Positions 1 through 8,100 of a stretch of 64,000 nt of DNA are shown here, in pieces. The stretch's first letter is position 1. Every line of letters starts with the position of its first letter. The stretch covers positions 62,001 through 126,000 of the forward strand of contig NZ_KB893637.1 in assembly GCF_000374125.1 (NCBI RefSeq), in the 5' to 3' direction. The notes beneath the pieces are model-generated. The model did not search any database and had not been told where the DNA came from. It worked only from the letters and a program-made list of their open reading frames with translations. A program made the translations under genes and the position numbers. The stretch comes from Niabella aurantiaca DSM 17617 (GTDB lineage: Bacteria; Bacteroidota; Bacteroidia; Chitinophagales; Chitinophagaceae).

Positions 1-228
1 CGGCTGCACATAGAACTCATCGGCTACAGGAATATCAAAAGTTACCCCGGCGTGCCAGCCCGGATTCAGCTTTGTGTCTGTTTTGTCACCGTTTGCATCT
101 TCAATGGTGGCGTTCGAAAAGTTGGCGCCTGCCCGGATGCCGATCTCTACCTGGGACATTGCTGCGCCCGATATGCTGACCGCTGCCGCAACCATAAATG
201 CTTTTAATAACTGATTTTTCTTTTTCAT
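1..228 (-). CDS. Outer-membrane beta-barrel protein, N-terminal part only
   Basis: The first 76 codons of a minus-strand gene that runs off the left edge. It opens with MKKKNQLLKAF and a hydrophobic, alanine-rich signal peptide ending near SGAAMSQ. The mature part starts VEIGIRAGANFSN, a strand pattern with G-x-R/K-x-G-x-N typical of the PorT/OMP_b-brl families of Bacteroidota. Alternating polar and hydrophobic residues follow (AGVTFDIPVADEFYVQP). It is inferred to sit in the outer membrane; nothing more specific can be said without the rest. It lies 39 bp downstream of the OmpA-like lipoprotein gene on the same strand, so the two may be cotranscribed. Confidence 0.7.
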   Translation of the reverse strand, partial: MKKKNQLLKAFMVAAAVSISGAAMSQVEIGIRAGANFSNATIEDANGDKTDTKLNPGWHAGVTFDIPVADEFYVQP

Positions 229-267
229 AAAATTATAGGTTTGATGATCGATTTTATTAAGGCCTGA

Positions 268-942
268 CTATCCTTTGTTGGCTTCCTGCGCTGCATCTGC
301 CTTCATTTTTTCATTGGCAGAGATCACAAATTCCACGCGGCGGTTCTGTGCCCGGCCGTCAGGAGTATCGTTTGAATATTTGGGAACACTGAATCCATAT
401 CCCTTTGTGCTCATCCGTTCCAGCGCTATATTATGCGAACCAAGATAGTTGGCTACGCTGGAAGCTCTTCTTTCTGATAAGGCCTGGTTGTATTTGGCCG
501 TGCCGGTATTGTCGGTATGCCCCTGTATTTCCAGGTCGGTATCCGGGTATTTGTTCAGGATCGTGATCAGGTCGTTCAGGGTGTTCTGGGCTGCTCCGGA
601 GAGGGATGACTGGTCGAAACCAAACAGGACAGCGCTGTTGAACTCTACGGTAATCCCTTCACCCACGCGCTCTACCTTGGCACCGGGTACCTGTTGCTTG
701 ATCTCCTCTGCCTGCTTATCCATTTTTTTACCGATGATGGCACCGGTTACCCCGCCTACGGTTGCGCCAATAATGGCACCCAGCCCGGCATTACCCGCGG
801 CCTTTCCGATTACAGCCCCCATAGCAGCACCGCCTCCGGTTCCAATGATGGCCCCTTTTTGAGTCCGGTTCATGGAATCGCAACCTGCAAGGGTTAAACC
901 GGTTAATGCGATTCCCAGTGATAGATTTCTCAGTTGTTTCAT
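268..942 (-). CDS. OmpA-family lipoprotein with glycine-zipper domain
   Basis: 224 residues. The signal peptide ends in a lipobox (TLAGC, Cys about 21), so the protein is expected to be lipid-anchored. Residues about 30-72 are a glycine-zipper region with repeated GxxxG patterns (GAIIGTGGGAAMGAVIGKAAG). Residues about 100-212 form an OmpA C-terminal peptidoglycan-binding domain: strand TVEFNSAVLFGFD, then IQGHTDNTG, LSERRASSVANYL and NRRVEFVI, where the Asp and Arg bind diaminopimelate. The arrangement matches E. coli YiaD. The likely role is tethering the outer membrane to the cell wall. Repeats of TGCCAAAT lie just upstream of the start. Confidence 0.9.
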   Translation of the reverse strand: MKQLRNLSLGIALTGLTLAGCDSMNRTQKGAIIGTGGGAAMGAVIGKAAGNAGLGAIIGATVGGVTGAIIGKKMDKQAEEIKQQVPGAKVERVGEGITVEFNSAVLFGFDQSSLSGAAQNTLNDLITILNKYPDTDLEIQGHTDNTGTAKYNQALSERRASSVANYLGSHNIALERMSTKGYGFSVPKYSNDTPDGRAQNRRVEFVISANEKMKADAAQEANKG

Positions 943-968
943 GTTTTTTCTTTTGATATTCTTTGCTT

Positions 969-1008
969 TGCCAAATAATATGCCAAATTGTAATTTGAAA
1001 ATTTGGCA
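969..1008 (-). promoter_or_regulatory. TGCCAAAT direct and inverted repeats upstream of the OmpA-like gene
   Basis: TGCCAAAT occurs at 969-976 and 981-988, and its exact inverse ATTTGGCA at 1001-1008. The last two form a perfect 8-bp inverted repeat around a 12-nt loop. The group lies 27-66 bp upstream of the minus-strand start at 942, where a promoter or operator is expected. No clean TAnnTTTG box is present; the minus-strand word TATTATTTG at 980-972 has one extra spacer base. Operator function is inference. Confidence 0.35.
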
Positions 1009-1038
1009 GTCGGAAATAAGACCCGTTTATATCAGAAA

Positions 1039-1062
1039 GGGTTGCCTTAAAGTTGGCAACCC
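1039..1062 (-). terminator. Probable terminator of the 1092-1802 gene
   Basis: A perfect 8-bp inverted repeat (GGGTTGCC / GGCAACCC, 8-nt loop) starts 30 bp after the stop codon of the minus-strand gene at 1092. On that strand the stem is followed by TTTCTG, a short and imperfect U-tract, so termination may be weak. Confidence 0.55.
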
Positions 1063-1091
1063 CTTGATTTTAACATTTTTATTGATCCCGA

Positions 1092-1802
1092 TTAATTCTC
1101 AGATGGGGCTGCTTCCGGGCTGGCTTCAACAGCGGCTGCCGGTACATCCGTCTTGGTGCCGGTATAAGTGCTGCCCTTGATCACCGGTTTTTTTGTCGTT
1201 GTCTTTTTCGGTTTTGAAGCCGTATCGTCGACCATTCCGGCATCTGTCAGGGCAGTGGAATCTGCTGCAACATTCATTTCGGGGAATGCTGCTGTAGGCT
1301 CTTCTTCATTGTACTTATTGCCGATATTTACATAAATGGCATTGGCCTCTTTATCAAAGATCAGGGTGCCTTCTTTAATGGAACGGCCGCTGATCACTTT
1401 GCTTTTGCTTTTTGTTGCGGCGTCGTCTGTGGTTACTTCCGCAGCTGCATCCATCGCATCATCATTGGCCAGGGTTTTTTGTGCGGGGATCTTGTAAGTA
1501 GCGGGCGCATCTTTGATCAGCGCTTTAAACTTACCTTGCGGTAAACCGCTTACCCAAACGATGCCTTTATTTTCTTCGTCCCTGGTGATGGTCAGATGAG
1601 ACGCTGTGCCCTCTTTATCAGTTACATCGAAGGAACCGAGCACCGGGAAAATTTCGTTCTCCGTCAGTGAATCCGGCATCGGTAGCAATTCCTTGGGTTG
1701 GGGTTTATAATTCCTGGGAACCTCCGGAGTGCTTGTTTGAGCGAAGGTTACTATTGTAATGGCAGTTGCCAGTATGAATGTAAGAAACGACCTTTTTTTC
1801 AT
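1092..1802 (-). CDS. Secreted protein of unknown function, Thr/Ala/Lys-rich tail
   Basis: 236 residues with a signal peptide (MKKRSFLTFILATAITIVTFAQ). Residues about 45-100 look folded, with an extended strand-rich stretch (FPVLGSFDV, HLTITRDEENKGIVWVSGLPQGKF). Later parts are low complexity: an Asp/Ala/Thr-rich segment near 112-132 and a Thr/Lys/Ala/Pro-rich tail (KPKKTTTKKP) near 195-236. I do not recognise a family. The protein is probably periplasmic or surface-exposed, with the tail acting as a linker. A hairpin terminator lies just downstream. Confidence 0.7.
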   Translation of the reverse strand: MKKRSFLTFILATAITIVTFAQTSTPEVPRNYKPQPKELLPMPDSLTENEIFPVLGSFDVTDKEGTASHLTITRDEENKGIVWVSGLPQGKFKALIKDAPATYKIPAQKTLANDDAMDAAAEVTTDDAATKSKSKVISGRSIKEGTLIFDKEANAIYVNIGNKYNEEEPTAAFPEMNVAADSTALTDAGMVDDTASKPKKTTTKKPVIKGSTYTGTKTDVPAAAVEASPEAAPSEN

Positions 1803-1870
1803 AAATACATTTTATTTAAGAATTGATTCAAATTACCCTACGTACTGAAATTATTATGCCAAACCGGTTG

Positions 1871-1902
1871 TTTGCCTGGAAAAATGTATATTTTAATTTT
1901 TG
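1871..1902 (+). promoter_or_regulatory. Possible Bacteroidota promoter facing uvrA
   Basis: TTTG at 1871-1874 is followed after exactly 19 nt by TAATTTTTG at 1894-1902, which is the -7 consensus TAnnTTTG with one extra T. Transcription would start near 1908 and run toward uvrA through a structured region and a terminator at 2025-2057. The extra base lowers confidence. Confidence 0.35.
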
Positions 1903-1905
1903 GTT

Positions 1906-2057
1906 ATGAGTTTCCGGGTAACCCCTGATAGCTGACCCGGAGCGGCAGCTTGTTACGGCCTGGTCCCGGAGTGCCTGAAATTCAGCATTTCAGGTTGTGC
2001 AGTACCGTATTGTGGGGGAGCAGGAAGCGCTCATCTTCCGGAAACAGGCGCTTTTTT
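1906..2057 (+). ncRNA. Candidate structured small RNA or attenuating leader
   Basis: There is no convincing coding frame here, yet the stretch lies between a possible promoter (1871-1902) and an intrinsic terminator (2025-2057). It contains several perfect inverted repeats: CCGGGT 1914-1919 with ACCCGG 1935-1940; CCTGAAA 1974-1980 with TTTCAGG 1988-1994 (7-nt loop); and TACGG 1954-1958 with CCGTA 2005-2009, which encloses the previous hairpin. I looked for the SRP RNA, tmRNA and RNase P RNA cores and did not see them. It could be a stand-alone RNA of about 150 nt, a 6S-like RNA, or an attenuator in a long uvrA leader. Confidence 0.35.
2025..2057 (+). terminator. Orphan rho-independent terminator
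   Basis: AAGCGC at 2025-2030 pairs with GCGCTT at 2048-2053, and the stem runs directly into a T-run on the plus strand. The loop contains the small palindrome TTCCGGAA. No plus-strand gene precedes it in the window, so it must end an RNA, act as an attenuator, or block antisense transcription. Confidence 0.55.
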
Positions 2058-2178
2058 TATACCGACGCCCGTTTTCTACATTGCCCCGAGGTAACCGGTA
2101 CATATGGTCCGGCGAAGGGTGGAAAACAGGATTTATGGCTGGCCTGGTGATTTGGCGCATTCAGAAGAAAAATTTATG

Positions 2179-2186
2179 TAGGTTTG
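2179..2186 (+). promoter_or_regulatory. Putative uvrA -7 box (TAGGTTTG)
   Basis: TAGGTTTG matches TAnnTTTG exactly. A TTTG at 2151-2154 is the nearest -33-like element, but the 24-nt spacer is longer than usual. A start near 2193 would give uvrA a leader of about 35 nt. It lies downstream of the orphan terminator, so uvrA would still be expressed if transcription from farther upstream is stopped. Confidence 0.5.
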
Positions 2187-2226
2187 TGCCTGTTTTTTTC
2201 GATCATCCCAAAATTTATGATACAAG

Positions 2227-5061
2227 TTGAAAGCTGAAAGCGAAGTGATTGAGGTGTCCGGTGCCCGGGTGCACAATCTGAAGAACATCGATATTTCCAT
2301 TCCGAAGAACGAACTGGTGGTGATTACCGGGATCAGTGGCAGCGGAAAATCATCCCTGGCGTTTGATACCATTTATTCAGAAGGTCAGCGCCGTTACATG
2401 GAAACCTTCGGGGCCTATGCCCGCCAGTTTATCGGCGATATGGAGCGCCCGGATGTGGATAAGATCACAGGACTTTCTCCTGTGATCTCTATTGAACAGA
2501 AGACCACCAATAAAAATCCCCGCTCAACGGTTGGAACGATCACCGAAGTGTATGATTTTTTCCGGTTGCTGTTTGCACGGGTGGGCGAAGCCTATTCTTA
2601 TAACACCGGCAAAAAAATGGTGAAGTGGAGCGAGGAGGAGATCGTGGAAAATATTTTTGACCGGTTCCGGAATCAGAAGATCCACCTCCTGGCCCCTGTA
2701 GTGCGGGGACGTAAAGGTCATTACCGGGAACTGTTTGAAGACGTGCGAAAGAAAGGATTTTTAAAAGTGCGGGTGGATGGCGAGATCAGGGACCTTGTTC
2801 CCAAGATGCAGGTAGACCGTTATAAGATCCATGATATAGAGATTGTAGTGGACCGGTTAGAGGTAAATCCTGCTTCAAAGGCCCGGCTGAGCCAGAGTGT
2901 GCAGGCAACACTCAAATTGGGAAAGGAGCTGATATTTCTGCTTGTGGAGGAATCGGACCAACCGGTACAATACAGCAAACAGCTGATGTGCGAAGACACC
3001 GGTATCAGTTATGAGGAGCCTTCGCCCAATTCGTTTTCGTTCAACTCGCCCTATGGTGCCTGCCCTTATTGCAAAGGGATCGGAACCGCCTATGCGATCG
3101 ATATGGAGTCCGTAGTGCCGGATCGTAATCGGAGCATCAGCGAAGGAGGCATTGCACCCCTGGGTGAAGAGCGCAATGCCAGCGTATTTCAGCAGGTGGT
3201 TTCTTTTGCCAAAAAACATAAGATCAGTCTGAGCAAACCGGTTGGCGAGCTGCCGGAAGGACAGTTGGAGTTGTTGTTGTACGGAGATGGGGCAGCTAAC
3301 CGGGAACTGGACCTGGATGGTGCAGACGACTCGGTCCCCGATATTTATACCGGCAGCTACGAAGGCATCATTCCCATGCTGAAGCGCTGGTTCTTTTCTA
3401 CCCAGACTTCCGAATGGCTGCGTGAATGGGTGGAACAATTCATGATGCTGAAGTCCTGTCCTTCCTGTAACGGCGCCCGCCTGAAAAAGGAGAGCCTGTG
3501 GTTTCGGGTGGATGAGCGGAATATAGCGGAGCTGAGTAATTTAAACCTTGACAAACTGGGCAACTGGCTGAAGGGGATCGAATCCCGTTTGTCGAAGAAA
3601 CAAAATGCCATTGCCAAAGATATTTTAAAGGAGATCCGGGAGCGGCTGCAGTTCCTGCTAGATGTAGGTCTGACCTACCTGACGCTTTACCGTCCGTCCC
3701 GGACGCTGAGCGGCGGTGAATCACAGCGGATCCGGCTGGCTACACAGATCGGCTCACAATTGCAGGGGATCACGTATATCCTGGATGAACCTTCTATCGG
3801 GCTGCACCAGCGCGACAATCACCGGCTGATCACTTCCCTGCAGCACCTGCGTGATATCGGCAACAGCGTGCTGGTGGTGGAGCATGATAAAGACATTATG
3901 CTGGCTGCGGATTACCTGATCGATATCGGGCCCAAGGCCGGGTATCACGGAGGGCGCGTAGTGGCCAAGGGTTCACCTGAAGAGATCCTGAAGCTGGACA
4001 CGATTACTGCCGGTTATCTGAACGGACATCTGAAGATAGAGACGCCTGCAGAGCGCCGGTCCGGTAACGGAAAAACACTGGAGCTGAAAGGCGCCACCGG
4101 TAATAACCTGAAGAATGTGAGCGTAAAATTTCCGTTGGGCAAACTGATTGTGGTAACGGGAGTCAGCGGCAGCGGGAAATCGACCCTCATCAATGAGACC
4201 CTGTATCCCATTTTATCACAGCACGCGTATCATTCCAAGAAGGCGCCGATGGCGTATAAATCGGTAAAGGGATTGGAGCATGTTGATAAGGTAGTGGAGA
4301 TCGACCAGTCGCCCATTGGCCGTACGCCACGGAGCAACCCGGCTACTTACTGCGGATTTTTTACAGATATCCGCACGCTCTTTGCAGCGGTTCCGGAGGC
4401 AAAGATCCGGGGGTATAATGCCGGGCGTTTTTCCTTTAATGTAAAAACAGGCCGTTGTGATGTGTGTGAAGGCGGCGGCATGCGGGTCATTGAGATGAAC
4501 TTTCTGCCGGATGTATATGTGCCTTGTGAAAAATGTAATGGCAAGCGCTATAACCGGGAAACACTGGAGATCCGGTACAAAGGAAAATCGATCTCCGATG
4601 TACTGGATATGACGGTAGACGATGCCGTGGAGTTTTTTCAGGCCGTACCTTCTATATACCGGAAGATAAAGACCCTGCAGGATGTAGGGCTGGGTTATAT
4701 TACGCTTGGACAAAGTGCGGTAACGCTGAGCGGGGGTGAAGCCCAACGGGTAAAACTGAGTACGGAGCTTTCCAAAAAAGATACCGGCAAAACCTTTTAT
4801 ATCCTGGATGAACCAACCACCGGTTTGCATTTTGAAGACATCAAGCACCTGTTGCAGGTATTGAACAAGCTGGTGGAGAAAGGAAATACCGTATTGGTGA
4901 TTGAGCACAATATGGATGTGATCAAAGTGGCCGATCATGTCATTGACCTGGGCCCTGAAGGAGGTGATGGGGGCGGGCGTATCCTTTTTGAAGGAACGCC
5001 GGAGGCGTTGGTGAAGTGTAAGGAAAGTTATACGGGCTTTTATCTGAAGGGGGAATTGTGA
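2227..5061 (+). CDS. uvrA: Excinuclease ABC subunit UvrA
   Basis: 944 residues, full length. UvrA finds DNA damage and loads UvrB in nucleotide excision repair. Both ABC ATPase modules are intact: Walker A GISGSGKSS (about 35-43) with signature LSGGESQR (about 495) and ILDEPSIGLH; second Walker A GVSGSGKST (about 644) with LSGGEAQR (about 833) and ILDEPTTGLH. The C-terminal zinc finger is complete (CDVC about 744, CEKC about 766). In the first zinc module the leading pair is CEDT, not CxxC, while CPYC is kept. The start is TTG: an in-frame stop lies at 2218-2220 and the UvrA N-terminus begins immediately. The out-of-frame ATG at 2217 opens only a 6-codon frame. Confidence 0.97.
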   Translation: MKAESEVIEVSGARVHNLKNIDISIPKNELVVITGISGSGKSSLAFDTIYSEGQRRYMETFGAYARQFIGDMERPDVDKITGLSPVISIEQKTTNKNPRSTVGTITEVYDFFRLLFARVGEAYSYNTGKKMVKWSEEEIVENIFDRFRNQKIHLLAPVVRGRKGHYRELFEDVRKKGFLKVRVDGEIRDLVPKMQVDRYKIHDIEIVVDRLEVNPASKARLSQSVQATLKLGKELIFLLVEESDQPVQYSKQLMCEDTGISYEEPSPNSFSFNSPYGACPYCKGIGTAYAIDMESVVPDRNRSISEGGIAPLGEERNASVFQQVVSFAKKHKISLSKPVGELPEGQLELLLYGDGAANRELDLDGADDSVPDIYTGSYEGIIPMLKRWFFSTQTSEWLREWVEQFMMLKSCPSCNGARLKKESLWFRVDERNIAELSNLNLDKLGNWLKGIESRLSKKQNAIAKDILKEIRERLQFLLDVGLTYLTLYRPSRTLSGGESQRIRLATQIGSQLQGITYILDEPSIGLHQRDNHRLITSLQHLRDIGNSVLVVEHDKDIMLAADYLIDIGPKAGYHGGRVVAKGSPEEILKLDTITAGYLNGHLKIETPAERRSGNGKTLELKGATGNNLKNVSVKFPLGKLIVVTGVSGSGKSTLINETLYPILSQHAYHSKKAPMAYKSVKGLEHVDKVVEIDQSPIGRTPRSNPATYCGFFTDIRTLFAAVPEAKIRGYNAGRFSFNVKTGRCDVCEGGGMRVIEMNFLPDVYVPCEKCNGKRYNRETLEIRYKGKSISDVLDMTVDDAVEFFQAVPSIYRKIKTLQDVGLGYITLGQSAVTLSGGEAQRVKLSTELSKKDTGKTFYILDEPTTGLHFEDIKHLLQVLNKLVEKGNTVLVIEHNMDVIKVADHVIDLGPEGGDGGGRILFEGTPEALVKCKESYTGFYLKGEL

Positions 5062-5103
5062 GGCTATTGGCTACAAAGTGAGGTTGCAAAAAACATTAGT
5101 GCC

Positions 5104-5173
5104 CTTCCGGAGACAGGGTGACCGGAAGCGACTTTTAGCACTGCTAAATGGTCTTCATCGTCGCCCTGTCTCC
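5104..5173. terminator. Nested inverted repeats between convergent uvrA and dnaE
   Basis: GGAGACAGGGTGAC (5109-5122) faces GTCGCCCTGTCTCC (5160-5173), pairing at 13 of 14 positions. Inside lies the perfect hairpin TTTAGCA / TGCTAAA (5134-5148). A competing hairpin pairs CTTCCGG (5104-5110) with CCGGAAG (5122-5128). The 70-bp block sits between two convergent stop codons and probably ends transcription both ways, although neither side has a long T-run. Confidence 0.5.
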
Positions 5174-5198
5174 TTGAGGCTGTGTTGTAGGAGACATT

Positions 5199-8100
5199 CT
5201 AATTCAATTCCACTGCTACGTTCCAGTTGGCTTGTTTTGAAAGATACACGATCAGTTCATTGTTCATTTCAAAACCTTTTCCGCGGGTTAACAGGTCCAC
5301 TGTGATGTCTTCCGTTGCATCTTTTATAGACAACTTAAGTGTGCTGGGCCCCTTATGTGCTTTGAGGTTGGAATGAATGAACTCAACGGTTTCTTTGGTG
5401 ACTTCCTCTACCGGTAATTCTATCTTCAGATTTTTGGTCTGGTTCTTCATCACGCTTTCCGCAAGGCAAATAGAAGTGATCTTGAAATCAAAATCGCCGT
5501 TGAACCGCTGCTTGAAGTAACCGGTCAGATATACGGTGGCTCCCAGCTGCAGCATGGGCGAATATTTCATATAATCTTCCGAGAACAAAACCATGTCCAG
5601 CTTGCCGCTGTAATCCTCAATGATAAAGCTTCCGAATTTGTTCCCCGTTCTGGAGATCCGGTGTTGCGCATCGGATACCAGCCCCATGATCTTGAAACTG
5701 GCTGCCGAGCTTATCTTTTCTTTATCCTGTGTCTTATATTCGTTTAGGTAGGAGATCTTTGTGATGCCATAGTGTTCCATTTCAAACCGGTAATCATCCA
5801 ACGGGTGCCCGCTGATGAAGATCCCCGTTACCTGTTTTTCATGATCGAGTTGCACCACCAGCGGCCATGGGGCACATTCAGGGATCTTTGGTACCTGTAC
5901 CTCCATTACTTCTGCAAGGTCACCAAACAGGGTATTGGTGCTGGTTTGAGCCTGAGCCTGACAGACCTGTCCATATTTTATGATTTTTTCAAGGCCATTG
6001 GTAAGATCACCCGGCGGTATATGAAAATACTGCGCGCGATACAGGTCTGCAAAACAATCGAATGCGCCTGCATACGCCAGGCTTTCCAGCGTTTTTTTGT
6101 TCACCGTCCGTTGGTTTACCCGTTTGATCATATCGAAGATCGAGGCATAAGCGCCATTTTCATCCCGTTCCTGGATCAGGCTTTCCACGGCCGCTTCCCC
6201 TACGCCTTTCAATCCACCCAGCCCAAAGCGGATCTCTCCTTTTTTATTTACGGCAAATCCCTTTTGCGATTCATTGATATCCGGTCCCAGTACAGGCAGG
6301 CCCATGCGTTTACATTCTTCCATGAAGAACGTGATCTTTTCAAGGGAACCGGCGTTGTTCAATACCCCGGCCATATACTCGCTGGGGTAGTGGGCCTTCA
6401 GGTAGGCCGTCTGGTAGGCCACAAAAGCGTAACAGGTCGCATGCGATTTGTTAAACGCGTACTGCGCAAATGCTTCCCAGTCGGTCCAGATCTTGTCGAG
6501 TTTGTCCGCAGGATGCCCTTTTTGCGTGGCACCTTCGACAAACTGCTTTTTCATTTTATCCAGTACCGCTTTTTGTTTTTTACCCATGGCCTTCCGCAGT
6601 ACGTCGGCATCCCCCTTGCTAAAGCCGGCCAGCTTCTGGCTCAGCAGCATCACCTGCTCCTGGTATACGGTGATCCCGTAGGTGTCTTTAAGGTCGTCTT
6701 CCATTTCCGGAAGATCAAACACTACCTCCTGGCGGCCATGCTTCCGTTCGATATAATCAGGGATATAAGCCAGCGGGCCCGGGCGGTACAGAGCGTTCAT
6801 CGCAATAAGGTCGTCGAAACGGTCGGGCTTCAGCTCCCGCAGGTATTTTTGCATGCCCGCACTTTCAAACTGGAACGTGGCATTGGTTTCGCCTTTCTGA
6901 TAAAGTTCATAGGTCTTTTCATCATCGAGCGGAATATCGTCTATTACAATATCAAGATTGTGGTTTTGTTTGATCAGTTTCAGCGCGTCTTTAATAATGG
7001 TGAGGGTCTTTAAACCCAGGAAGTCCATTTTAATAACCCCTGCTTCTTCAATCACGCTGCCCTCGATCTGGGTAACCCACAGGTCGGAGTCCTTAGCGGT
7101 ACTTACAGGCAGCAGTTCCGTCAGGTCTTTGGGTGCAATGATGATGCCTGCAGCGTGGATGCCAGTATTGCGCACAGAGCCTTCAAGGATTTCGGCCTCG
7201 TGGAGTACCTTGCTTTGAAGATCGTCGCCATTGTAAACATCACGGATCCTTTTTACGTTTTCAATGTCATCGGCACCCAGTCCTTCTTTTTCGATCAGTG
7301 ATTTTTCCCCGGCTTTTGGCTGTAGTGGTGCATGCAATACCCGTTTCAGTGAGATGCCTGGTTTTTCCGGCACCAGCTTGGCCAGGGCATTGGAGTCGGG
7401 AAGGGGAAGGTCCATTACCCGCGCCACGTCTTTAATGCTCATTTTGGCGGCCATGGTACCGTACGTAATGATCTGCGCCACCTGGTTTTTGCCGTATTTC
7501 TGTACCACGTAGTCGATCACCCGCTGACGGCCTTCATCGTCAAAATCGGTATCGATATCCGGCATTGATTTGCGGTCGGGGTTCAGGAAACGCTCAAACA
7601 GAAGGTTGTACTTAATGGGGTCAATATTGGTGATACCGATGCAATAGGCCACTACAGAGCCCGCTGCGGATCCCCGCCCCGGGCCTATGAATACGCCACT
7701 GTCGCGCCCGGCTTTGATAAAATCGCTCACGATCAGGAAGTACCCGGCAAAGCCCATGGTCTTGATGGTGAACAATTCAAAATCAATGCGTTCTTTGGTG
7801 CTGTCCGGCATCACGCCATAGCGTATTTGTGCGCCCTCGTAGGTCAGGTGCCGGAGATATTCCCACTGGTTCAGCGAGTCGGCCGAAACCAGCCCCTTGT
7901 CTGTTTTTTCATCCTCGGTATGCCGCTTAAAATCTTCGGGGATGGGAAAGTTGGGCAGGAGGATGCTGCGTTTCAGATCCAGTAATTCAATTTTATCAAC
8001 TATGGCGTTGGTATTGTCAATGGCTTCGGGAAGATCAGCGAACAGTTTGCTCATTTCTTCCGTATTCTTAAAATAGAACTGGTCATTGGCAAAGGCAAAA

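Noticed and set aside
5109-5173. Inverted repeats considered as an insertion-sequence end
   Set aside because: No transposase gene or target duplication nearby; the repeats fit hairpins between convergent genes better.
5772-7013. 413-codon plus-strand open frame opposite dnaE
   Set aside because: It is wholly antisense to the conserved polymerase core of dnaE and has a composition that mirrors it (many Phe, His and Arg runs). No signal or domain.
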